Below are positions 7,579 through 13,979 of a stretch of 17,856 nt of DNA, in pieces. A model generated the notes under the pieces. That model had not been told where the DNA came from. It did no database searches and saw only the letters and a program-made list of their open reading frames with translations. The position numbers and the translations under genes are program-made. Source of the DNA: CAYMDJ01 sp964537525 (GTDB lineage Archaea > Aenigmatarchaeota > Aenigmatarchaeia > QMZP01); the NCBI GenBank assembly GCA_964537525.1, contig CAZIAB010000016.1:1-17856 (forward strand), in the 5' to 3' direction. Within the stretch, counting starts at the first letter, position 1. Each line of letters begins with the position of its first letter.

Positions 7579-8145
7579 ATGAAAACTAAGAGCATGAGAT
7601 ATAGCAACAGTGCTTCTAAGTCAAGGATAGAGAGGATTCATCTGGACTATTTATGTGACCATTTCAGGCTCAGGTATCCTTCAAACCCTGACCTGAAATC
7701 AATGGAGTTCAGGCCGGACCTGGAAGGCATTGATAGGAAACCGGATACCTATTTCGAGATGAAATCCCGCACATATCCGAGAAACAGCAAGAAGGGCCAG
7801 CCTCAATATGAATGGTGGAGTCCGGCAAAGGGTCAGACCCAGCGTCACAGTAATTTTGTTGATAATAACCCTGCTTTCATTTACTGGATATTGCTGTTGG
7901 GCCACACGGAAAAACTGGTGACCGAGACTGACCTCTGTGAAGATTCTATTCTGCACAGGGACATATATGTCCTTCCATGGGATGCTTATGGGCTTGTCAA
8001 CCCAGCCGAAGAGGGCAGAAGGCATCTCGGCCTAGCCAGGCTGAAAAGTGTGTTTGATTTTGAAACAACTCCTGTTGAGAAGGGGGAGCTCTCCATTGCC
8101 AAGGATATACTTTTTGACGTGGAGGATTATTTTTACCCGGATTAG
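7579..8145 (+). CDS. Uncharacterised protein, possible PD-(D/E)XK nuclease fold
   Basis: 188 residues from ATG 7579, or 183 from ATG 7594, which fits the TATA box better as a leaderless start. I do not recognise the family. Residues 46-62 contain PD, then 12 residues, then E-M-K (FRPDLEG...YFEMKSR), which is the spacing of a PD-(D/E)XK nuclease core. An upstream helix (RIERIHLDYLCDHFRLRY) and later YEWWSPAKGQTQRH and an aromatic beta-strand (FIYWILLLG) are compatible with that fold. There is no signal peptide or membrane segment. The base composition is more AT-rich than the neighbouring ribosomal and repair genes. No methyltransferase or target-recognition gene is nearby, so a classical restriction system is not supported. 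The function remains unknown. Confidence 0.7.
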   Translation: MKTKSMRYSNSASKSRIERIHLDYLCDHFRLRYPSNPDLKSMEFRPDLEGIDRKPDTYFEMKSRTYPRNSKKGQPQYEWWSPAKGQTQRHSNFVDNNPAFIYWILLLGHTEKLVTETDLCEDSILHRDIYVLPWDAYGLVNPAEEGRRHLGLARLKSVFDFETTPVEKGELSIAKDILFDVEDYFYPD

Positions 8146-8154
8146 CCCGGGCTA
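8143..8154. promoter_or_regulatory. 12-bp palindrome overlapping the SET gene promoter
   Basis: TAGCCCGGGCTA is a perfect palindrome. Its first three bases are the stop codon of the upstream gene, and its last bases run into the TATA box at 8152. Its place at the BRE/TATA border makes it a candidate operator; chance is also possible. Confidence 0.4.
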
Positions 8155-8162
8155 TTTAATAT
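8152..8162 (+). promoter_or_regulatory. TATA box of the SET-domain gene
   Basis: CTATTTAATAT is centred about 25 bases before ATG 8181, pointing to a leaderless transcript and favouring 8181 over the ATG at 8175. Confidence 0.55.
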
Positions 8163-8180
8163 CTGAAGCCAACTATGCAC

Positions 8181-8570
8181 ATGAGCGACGTTGTTGTTAG
8201 GAAGTCGGGGATACACGGGAAGGGCGTCTTTGCGGCAAGGGATTTCAGGAAGGGCGAGGTCGTCCTGAAATGGGACACCAGCAACGAATTGACAGAAAAG
8301 GAATTGAGGACTCTTCCGGAAAAGAAAAAGAAGTATGTCATATGCCTGGATGGCAGATACGTGTTGATGAAACCACCAGAGACTTACGTAAACCACTCCT
8401 GCGACAACAACGTAATTGCGAAAAGCCATTGCGATGTCGCCATAAGGGATATCAGGAAAGGTGAGGAAATCACATCGGATTATTCAAGGGAGTGCGACAA
8501 GTCCTTCAGGATGAAGTGCAGTTGCGGAAGCAGGAACTGCAGGAAGTTCATACGCAGTTACTCCAGATAG
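8181..8570 (+). CDS. Small SET-domain protein (putative lysine methyltransferase)
   Basis: 129 residues, almost entirely SET domain. It begins with GIHGKGVFAARDFRKGEVV (residues 10-28), the typical SET-N strand pair. The cofactor and active-site motif is NHSCDNN (71-77), followed by RKGEEITSDY (92-101) with the conserved tyrosine. The post-SET cysteines appear in MKCSCGSRNC (Cys113, 115, 120) and would complete a zinc site with the NHSC cysteine. All features of an active S-adenosylmethionine-dependent protein lysine methyltransferase are present. Archaeal SET proteins are uncommon, and one in Methanosarcina methylates the chromatin protein MC1 (established knowledge); the substrate here is unknown. 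The gene follows the uncharacterised gene by 35 bases but has its own TATA box. Confidence 0.88.
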   Translation: MSDVVVRKSGIHGKGVFAARDFRKGEVVLKWDTSNELTEKELRTLPEKKKKYVICLDGRYVLMKPPETYVNHSCDNNVIAKSHCDVAIRDIRKGEEITSDYSRECDKSFRMKCSCGSRNCRKFIRSYSR

Positions 8571-8575
8571 GGACC

Positions 8576-8583
8576 CTTTTATT
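8576..8583 (+). promoter_or_regulatory. TATA-like element for the 52-residue membrane protein
   Basis: CTTTTATT is centred about 25 bases before ATG 8606, consistent with leaderless transcription. It lies just after the SET gene stop codon. Confidence 0.45.
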
Positions 8584-8605
8584 CGATAAGGACAATATTC
8601 TCAAT

Positions 8606-8764
8606 ATGAAAGGCAATGGGGCTTTCCTGATTGTACTGGTGATACTGATACTCGTGGCAATCTACATGGTGTTCTTTATCCCCAACAGGGAGCTCTGGCA
8701 GATTGGAGGCGGGCTGGCACTGTTCGTGATAATAGCGTTCTTCGTGCTGTCAAAGCTGAAGTGA
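8606..8764 (+). CDS. Small two-helix membrane protein
   Basis: 52 residues starting MKGNGAFLIV. Two hydrophobic segments, about residues 5-24 (AFLIVLVILILVAIYMVFF) and 33-49 (IGGGLALFVIIAFFVLS), are separated by a short polar turn (IPNRELWQ). A longer frame opens at 8492, but that extension overlaps the SET gene in another phase and ignores the TATA box at 8576, so the ATG at 8606 is chosen. The protein probably sits in the membrane as a hairpin with both ends on the same side. No family is recognised and no function can be given. Confidence 0.65.
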   Translation: MKGNGAFLIVLVILILVAIYMVFFIPNRELWQIGGGLALFVIIAFFVLSKLK

Positions 8765-8777
8765 TTCCCGGGGAGAG

Positions 8778-8789
8778 CTTTTTTATTTC
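8778..8789 (+). promoter_or_regulatory. TATA-like element of the ThiF-like gene
   Basis: A T-rich element GCTTTTTTATTT is centred about 25 bases before ATG 8808. The predicted transcript is leaderless. The same T run could also terminate the preceding small gene. Confidence 0.45.
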
Positions 8790-8807
8790 AGATGGTCCAT
8801 TATTCTC

Positions 8808-9497
8808 ATGGTCAGCCAGGAGAGGTTCTCGAGGCAGATTCCCCTTATCGGGGTGGCAGGGCAGGAGAGGCTCGAGAAGTCAAAGGTCGCCGTGATCGGG
8901 TGCGGCGCGCTCGGGAACGTGGTCGTTCCGCTGCTGGTGAGGGCAGGCGTCGGGTTCGTGAGGATGATAGACGGGGACGCGATAGAGGTCTCGAACCTTC
9001 CCAGGACTCCGTTCTTCGAGGACAGGGACGTGGGGAGGTCCAAGGCGATAACCCTCAAGGCGAGGATCGGAGGGGAGACAGACGCCCAGTACCAGGAGTT
9101 CAGGGAAGGGAACAAGGAGATGTTGATTGGGTTTGACGTGGTCATGGACTGCACTGACAGCATGGCTTCAAGGTTCCTGATAAACAGGATTTGCCATGAA
9201 AACAAAACCCCCTGGGTATATGGCGCAGTGGAGGGGAACCATGGATTCTCTGCTTCCTTCAGCGGGAGGCCATGCTTTCGTTGTCTTTATCCGAAGGACC
9301 CGCCCGTGAGGACTGGCTTCCCGCCCGTGATGAACTACCTACCCTCATTCGTTGGCTCATGGCAGGTGGCAGAGGGGATAAGGATACTGTGCGGAAGGCC
9401 GAATTACGGGAAGCTGTTCCACATGGACATGGAGAACGGCAAAATCACCAAATCAATTATCAAGGCTGACAGGAAATGCAAAGTCTGCTCAAAGTAA
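8808..9497 (+). CDS. ThiF/MoeB/HesA-family E1-like adenylyltransferase
   Basis: 229 residues, a typical size for the family. These enzymes adenylate the C-terminal glycine of ubiquitin-like sulfur carriers (ThiS, MoaD, archaeal SAMPs). N-terminal RFSRQIPLIG leads into the nucleotide-binding loop VIGCGALGN (29-37), the acidic motif DGDAIEVSNLPR (55-66), and DCTDS (114-118). Zinc-binding pairs are CFRC (Cys156, 159) and CKVC (Cys224, 227). The crossover region reads VRTGFPPVMNYLPSFVGSWQ, without the cysteine found there in ThiF or UbaA-type enzymes. That suggests a MoeB-like adenylation-only mechanism or another cysteine as nucleophile. No ubiquitin-like carrier gene is seen in the window, so thiamine, molybdopterin or tRNA thiolation roles cannot be separated. 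A PP-loop thiolation-type enzyme is encoded 3.5 kb downstream. Confidence 0.88.
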   Translation: MVSQERFSRQIPLIGVAGQERLEKSKVAVIGCGALGNVVVPLLVRAGVGFVRMIDGDAIEVSNLPRTPFFEDRDVGRSKAITLKARIGGETDAQYQEFREGNKEMLIGFDVVMDCTDSMASRFLINRICHENKTPWVYGAVEGNHGFSASFSGRPCFRCLYPKDPPVRTGFPPVMNYLPSFVGSWQVAEGIRILCGRPNYGKLFHMDMENGKITKSIIKADRKCKVCSK

Positions 9498-9588
9498 CCT
9501 TTTTTACTGTTTATTTCATCGCCAGGTAAGCATTAGGCAGGTAACTCTGACGAATCTTAATTTAACCCAAAAAAACGTTAACGAAAAA
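9496..9588 (+). repeat. Dispersed intergenic repeat, copy B
   Basis: Fills the whole gap between two convergent genes. It begins at the last bases of the ThiF-like stop codon (AACCTTTTTTACTG) and ends AACGTTAACGAAAAA one base before the surface-protein stop codon. It shares TCGCCAGG, GGCAGGTAA and GACGAATCTTA with the other copies. Its T6 run (9500-9505) could serve as a terminator for the plus-strand gene. Confidence 0.75.
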
Positions 9589-12500
9589 TTACTTCTTGGA
9601 TTTGCCTTTGTCCTTCTTCTTGAGCTCGTCGAAGACGTCCGGTTGTTCTTTCAGGTTCTCCTTACCTGACTCGAACTTCTCCATCTCCTTCTCGGACGAG
9701 AGGTTGCCGCCGTATTCGGGCTCCTTGCTTCCAGAGGGGGTGTATTTTCCCTTCAGGGATTCCCAGGTGAGGTCCTTGCCCTGGGACTTGAAATATGTAA
9801 CGAGCACGTAAAGGACTATGAGGACCACCACGCCTATCGCAACCAGTATCCACCACCCGGAGCCTGAGGGGCAGCCGTCAACGTATGTAATCCCTCCGCA
9901 GCAGTATCCGTAATTTGTTACCTCCCCTCCGCATATGCAGCTGGCAGAGACGCGTCCCTCGCTGCACAAGGAGTAGGTTGCGCAGCCGTCGTCTATCTGT
10001 CCATCGCAGTCGTCGTCCAGATTGTTGCCGCAGGTCTCTGACATCGGGGTTACGGCTCCCACACAATCGCCCCATATGCCGTTGACGCAGGTCGCCGTTC
10101 CCGGCTTGCAGATACCCAGCGTGGATGAAGTCCCGCAGTCCTTCCTGTCCCCGGGGTTGCAGCAGTCAGAGCCGTCATCAATCTTTCCGTCGCAGTCGTC
10201 GTCTATGCCGTTGCAGGTTTCGGGGGTTGCGTATTCCCCTCCGTAGCAGCCGCATTTCGTGGCAAGGATGGAAGTCTTCCCTCCTACGTTGTCCGTGGTG
10301 CCGTCGCAGTCATCATCAAGGCCGTTGCAGGTTTCCGTTCCTGCTGACGGGCAGCCTGACCACTGCCCCTGTGAAGTGCAGGTCTCTGTCCCCTCTGCGC
10401 ATACCCCGGAGTGGGCAACCCTGCAGGGCCTGGTGTCTTCCGGGGAGCAGGTGCAGTCATTCGAACAACTGGATGGCGTCTCGTCCGAACCGCAAACCCC
10501 GTCGCCGCAGTAGGGGCCCTGCTTTACAGAGAAACCGGAGAAGGACGTGACCACTGCCTCTAAATAGTCACCTGACGTAGAGAGGGTGCTGTTAATCTTG
10601 TTCCATGAGCCCGTGCATGCCCTTCCTGTGAAATTCCACTGGGCGCACTTGAAGAGCTCGAGGCCCACCTCGCTTGTGAAGGCATCATCGTCCTCGTCGT
10701 AATATATCCTTATAATGGCTGATGATATCGTGTATGGGTTCTCCACGGCATAGGTGTACGCAAAGCCGTATGCTGCGGGCGTGACGTGGTCGAGCTTCAG
10801 GGTCCTGGCGTTGTTGGAGCTTATGTTCACCCCGCTGAGCTTCAGAAGGATGGTGTCACCGAAGGTCTGGAATTGGATGTCATACACGCCGTCGACGATG
10901 TCCTTGTTGGTGAAGACCCCGTTGGATGCCGTGTAGGAATTGGTGAGCGTTGACGTGCCAGGGAGGTAGAGCTTCATGCTCACAGGAGAGGTCTCGTTGC
11001 CGAATCCTATCGTGGAGGAGAAGTGGACGATCGGGTTGGCGTTTATAACGTGGCTGACGCTGCTCGTTGAGCCGGAAGTGTCATTGGCATAGAAGGTTAT
11101 GGTGTAGGTCCCGGCGACGGTAATCAGGTATTTCTTCGTCTGGCCAATTACCATGTCTATCCTTTCTGTCGTGTCGTCAGGCTTCGTGATTATGACCCAT
11201 ACCTCGTCCACCCCGTCGTCATCGGACGCGCTCATGTTCAGGGTTATGTTGCCGCCGACCGCGGGGTTGACCGGCGTCACGTTATGGACCTCTATGGCAG
11301 GGCCAGTGGTATCCACACTGAACGTCCTGGTCTTGGTGGAGTTCTGCTTGCCCGTGACGTCTGTGACGTATACCTTGAAGGTGTAATCGGTCATGTCTTC
11401 AAGGCCGGTCCTGTTCTTGAAGCAGGATGTCCCTGACAGGGACATGGTTTCGTTGATGCCGTCAAACATGAGCTTGCACTCGGAAAGGGGTATGTCAGAA
11501 TTGACCTTCACGTAGACCCAGTCATTTCCTGTCACCGAGTCGTTGACGAGGGTTACGGGGTCATATGCAATGTTCAGGATGGTATCAACGGTTGCCGTCC
11601 TTGTGGTGGTTGATGCCTTCCTCCCGCTGGTGTCAGTGGCATACATCCTGAATGTGTACGCTCCGTCGGTTAGGCCGGACATCGTCTTGTAGCAGAAGAG
11701 GCCGGAAGGAGAGACTGTTGCCGTCTCGTTAACCCCGTTCCAAGTAAGGTTGCACGAGGTCAAAACGTTTCCGCTGGCTGAGGCGTTTATCGTGTAGGAG
11801 CCACTCTTGGAGTAGTTGTTGTTCTGGGGGGTGGGGCTGACGAAACTCAGGGTAAGCCCTGAGAAATCAAAGCTGATCGATCTCTGGTCAGTCGTTTTCG
11901 TGTTATCGTCAGTGTCCTTTGCCTCTACAGAGAAGTAATGGGTGGTATCGTCATTGTCCGTGAACAGGGTGTATTCGCAGACCTTCTTGTCGGTTCCCGG
12001 CACGTAGACGTTGTATGTCCAGCTGCCGTTGTACCAGTTGAAGGTGCATTCAGAGAGGTTCTCGTTCGACTGTATCCTGACCGTGATGCTCCCTGAATAC
12101 CGCGTCTCTCCGTTCGCCGGGGTTGGCTCCACGTAGGAAACTATCGGCGAGAAGGTGTCATAAACCAGTGGCAACAAATCCTCGTTGGTCGTCGTTCCTG
12201 AAACGTTCACCGTGTAAGTGGTGTCGCCTATGCCATCGTCATCGTTGTCCGTTGTCAGGACGTAGTCAGACCAGTAGTTGCCGCCTATGTATGGCCCTCC
12301 TATTATGTTGGTGCCGGGCGTCTTAGTAGTGTTCCATTTGTTGGCTCCGGGGGTGCCCTCAAAAAAAACGTTTTTAGTGTTGTCAAAATAGTTGTTGTAT
12401 ATATTGGCCCCTGTTCTTCCATCATAAATCCTGATTCCTTCATCGTTGTTGATAATGAAGTTGTTTTTTATATTGCTATTATAGGATACTGCATAAATGC

Positions 12501-12888
12501 CGACGTTGTTGTAGGAAACGTTTGAGTCCTTCACTGTTGAGCCATATGAACCGCCAGCCAGGCGGATTCCCTCAATGAACCCCGTCACTATGCAGTTCTT
12601 TATCTGAAGCGTCTTGGATGTCAGTATACCGATACCCGTCCCTCCGCCGGTTATTTTCTTGCCGTCACAGTCGAATATAAGGCCGTCCAGACCGGTATCG
12701 TGTATTATGCAGTCGCCAGATGCTGATGCATCAAACCTGAGTATTATCCTCTCGCCCGCGCCCGCGACTTCGAGCTGGTTGTTGCAATCGCTGCAATCAT
12801 CGCAATAAACGTCTGCCAGGACGGTAAAGGGGGCTATGGATATGAATAGGAATAGCGCTACCAGAAGTATGAGCCCCCCGGATTTCAT
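9589..12888 (-). CDS. Large surface protein: beta-helix, Ig-like repeats, MopE-like metal-binding repeats, C-terminal anchor
   Basis: 1099 residues. Signal peptide about 1-25 (hydrophobic LILLVALFLFISIAPF then VLADVYC). Residues 30-230 form a NosD-like right-handed beta-helix with short repeats of the type GIRL..S.VKDSNVSYNNVGIYA..SNIKNNF. About 240-640 carry several Ig-like units; three contain a cysteine pair placed alike (SEC...VCEY, TSC...LFCY, SEC...SCFK), probably disulfides. Near 830 is CGDGVCGSDE...CSNDC. Then come three MopE-like repeats ending DDDCDG (ETCNGLDDDCDG, ETCNGIDDDCDG, ETCGNNLDDDCDG), proposed metal-binding units. A transmembrane helix at about 1012-1032 is followed by a charged 67-residue cytoplasmic tail. 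There are many N-x-S/T sites. The beta-helix part (12360-12530) is noticeably AT-rich. Role: exposed, probably binding carbohydrate, metal or other cells; not determined. Confidence 0.85.
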   Translation of the reverse strand: MKSGGLILLVALFLFISIAPFTVLADVYCDDCSDCNNQLEVAGAGERIILRFDASASGDCIIHDTGLDGLIFDCDGKKITGGGTGIGILTSKTLQIKNCIVTGFIEGIRLAGGSYGSTVKDSNVSYNNVGIYAVSYNSNIKNNFIINNDEGIRIYDGRTGANIYNNYFDNTKNVFFEGTPGANKWNTTKTPGTNIIGGPYIGGNYWSDYVLTTDNDDDGIGDTTYTVNVSGTTTNEDLLPLVYDTFSPIVSYVEPTPANGETRYSGSITVRIQSNENLSECTFNWYNGSWTYNVYVPGTDKKVCEYTLFTDNDDTTHYFSVEAKDTDDNTKTTDQRSISFDFSGLTLSFVSPTPQNNNYSKSGSYTINASASGNVLTSCNLTWNGVNETATVSPSGLFCYKTMSGLTDGAYTFRMYATDTSGRKASTTTRTATVDTILNIAYDPVTLVNDSVTGNDWVYVKVNSDIPLSECKLMFDGINETMSLSGTSCFKNRTGLEDMTDYTFKVYVTDVTGKQNSTKTRTFSVDTTGPAIEVHNVTPVNPAVGGNITLNMSASDDDGVDEVWVIITKPDDTTERIDMVIGQTKKYLITVAGTYTITFYANDTSGSTSSVSHVINANPIVHFSSTIGFGNETSPVSMKLYLPGTSTLTNSYTASNGVFTNKDIVDGVYDIQFQTFGDTILLKLSGVNISSNNARTLKLDHVTPAAYGFAYTYAVENPYTISSAIIRIYYDEDDDAFTSEVGLELFKCAQWNFTGRACTGSWNKINSTLSTSGDYLEAVVTSFSGFSVKQGPYCGDGVCGSDETPSSCSNDCTCSPEDTRPCRVAHSGVCAEGTETCTSQGQWSGCPSAGTETCNGLDDDCDGTTDNVGGKTSILATKCGCYGGEYATPETCNGIDDDCDGKIDDGSDCCNPGDRKDCGTSSTLGICKPGTATCVNGIWGDCVGAVTPMSETCGNNLDDDCDGQIDDGCATYSLCSEGRVSASCICGGEVTNYGYCCGGITYVDGCPSGSGWWILVAIGVVVLIVLYVLVTYFKSQGKDLTWESLKGKYTPSGSKEPEYGGNLSSEKEMEKFESGKENLKEQPDVFDELKKKDKGKSKK

Positions 12889-12910
12889 ATATAATAATTA
12901 TATAAACCGG

Positions 12911-12919
12911 TATATATAT
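12911..12919 (-). promoter_or_regulatory. TATA box of the surface-protein gene
   Basis: An alternating TATATATAT stretch is centred about 25-27 bases before the ATG at 12888 on the minus strand, giving a leaderless transcript. It sits between two CCGG tetranucleotides (12907 and 12923) and overlaps the divergent regulatory region of the plus-strand gene at 12970. Confidence 0.5.
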
Positions 12920-12962
12920 TATCCGGGAGATAGGAAGTTATATTATCCGGAACACAGGAAGT
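12916..12962 (+). repeat. 23-bp tandem direct repeat in a divergent promoter
   Basis: Two units, 12916-12938 and 12940-12962, both read ATATTATCCGG, then 5-6 variable bases, then AGGAAGT, with a 24-base period. Each carries a TATA-like stretch followed by CCGG. The second unit supplies the promoter of the gene at 12970. Likely a local duplication; paired regulator binding is possible. Confidence 0.7.
12938..12945 (+). promoter_or_regulatory. TATA box of the PP-loop gene
   Basis: TTATATTA inside repeat unit 2 is centred about 25-28 bases before ATG 12970. Transcription would begin near 12967, leaving essentially no leader. Confidence 0.5.
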
Positions 12963-12969
12963 GCGTGAC

Positions 12970-13959
12970 ATGAAAACCAAAGCATTGGTGTTGTTTTCAG
13001 GAGGTCTGGACTCCATCCTCGCAGCCATGCTTCTCAGGGAGAGGGGGATTGATGTCACGGGCATAACCTTCGTCCACCCGTTCTCCACGTGGGAGCACGC
13101 GGATGAGTGGGCAAAAAAGATAGGAATAAATCTGATTAAGAAGGAGGTCGATGACAGGTTCTTCCGGATGGTCAGGGAGCCGAAGCATGGGTATGGCTCG
13201 AACATGAACCCCTGCATTGACTGCAAGATATACATGATGAAGAGGGCGCAGGAGCACGCTGATAAGAACGGCTTCGATTTCATAGCGACCGGGGAGGTGG
13301 TCGGCGAGAGGCCCTTCTCCCAGATGAAGGAGAGATTGATTCAGATAGAGAAGGAAGCTGGCCTTTCCGGAAGGATTGTGAGGCCCCTCTCCGGAGGGAT
13401 GCTTCCTCCCACAGAGGCAGAGGAGAAGGGCCTTGTGAAGAGGGAATGGTTCCTGGACATCAGCGGCAGGGGGAGGGACAGCCAGTTCGCCCTGGCAAAG
13501 AGCTTCGGGATAAGGGACTTCCCCCAGCCCGGCGGTGGCTGCCTCCTGACTGACCCCAACTATGCCAGGAGGCTCGCGGAGCTGCTCGAGCACAAGGAGC
13601 ATCTTGAGTGGATGGACGCAGAGCTACTCAAGATTGGCAGGCACTTCAGGTCAGGCGGGGAGAAGATAGTGGTAGGCAGGAACGAGGAGGAAAACAAGAG
13701 GCTGGAGAGGGTTGCTGCCAAGAAGAACCTCACCTGGATGGAGGTTGAGGGTTTCGGGAGCCCTGTGACCATACTCCTCCCGCACGCGAGGAAGCCCGGC
13801 AAGGAACTCATTGGGATTGGCGCCTCCCTGACGGTCAGGTATTCGGACGCCCCCGCAGGGAAGGAAACCAACGTAATCATAAGGGCGGGAAAAATCAAGA
13901 GCGAGCTGAAGGCAAAAAGCATGGGCGAGGACAAAGCTAATTCTTTAATGATTAAATAA
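12970..13959 (+). CDS. PP-loop ATP pyrophosphatase, tRNA thiouridylase-like (MnmA/ThiI-related)
   Basis: 329 residues from ATG 12970; a GTG three codons earlier (12961) is less likely because the TATA box at 12938 places the transcript start after it. The PP-loop SGGLDS (residues 10-15) binds ATP. NPCIDC (Cys82, 85) and GGGCLLTD (Cys191) mark the positions of the two catalytic cysteines expected in MnmA-type thiolases, and FIATGEVVGERPFSQ (104-118) is characteristic of this subfamily, which is often labelled tRNA 4-thiouridine or 2-thiouridine synthase. The enzyme would adenylate a tRNA uridine and replace its oxygen with sulfur. The C-terminal third (about 215-329) is a separate domain with KPGKELIGIGASLTVRYSDAP; I cannot assign its role. 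There is no THUMP domain, so it is not a classical full-length ThiI. The modified position is unknown. Confidence 0.82.
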   Translation: MKTKALVLFSGGLDSILAAMLLRERGIDVTGITFVHPFSTWEHADEWAKKIGINLIKKEVDDRFFRMVREPKHGYGSNMNPCIDCKIYMMKRAQEHADKNGFDFIATGEVVGERPFSQMKERLIQIEKEAGLSGRIVRPLSGGMLPPTEAEEKGLVKREWFLDISGRGRDSQFALAKSFGIRDFPQPGGGCLLTDPNYARRLAELLEHKEHLEWMDAELLKIGRHFRSGGEKIVVGRNEEENKRLERVAAKKNLTWMEVEGFGSPVTILLPHARKPGKELIGIGASLTVRYSDAPAGKETNVIIRAGKIKSELKAKSMGEDKANSLMIK

Positions 13960-13960
13960 A
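13951..13960 (+). promoter_or_regulatory. TATA box of the R15P isomerase-like gene
   Basis: ATTAAATAAA overlaps the stop codon of the PP-loop gene and is centred 25 bases before ATG 13980. There is no ribosome-binding site between, consistent with a leaderless transcript. Confidence 0.5.
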
Positions 13961-13979
13961 GGCCTGACAATAATTAAGC

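Noticed and set aside
7579..8570. A restriction-modification or other defence system formed by the possible nuclease and the SET protein
   Set aside because: SET proteins methylate proteins, not DNA. There is no target-recognition or DNA methylase gene, and each gene has its own promoter, so a defence module is not supported.
8492..8605. An upstream extension of the small membrane protein
   Set aside because: It overlaps the SET gene in another phase and precedes the TATA-like element at 8576. The hydrophobic protein starts cleanly at 8606.
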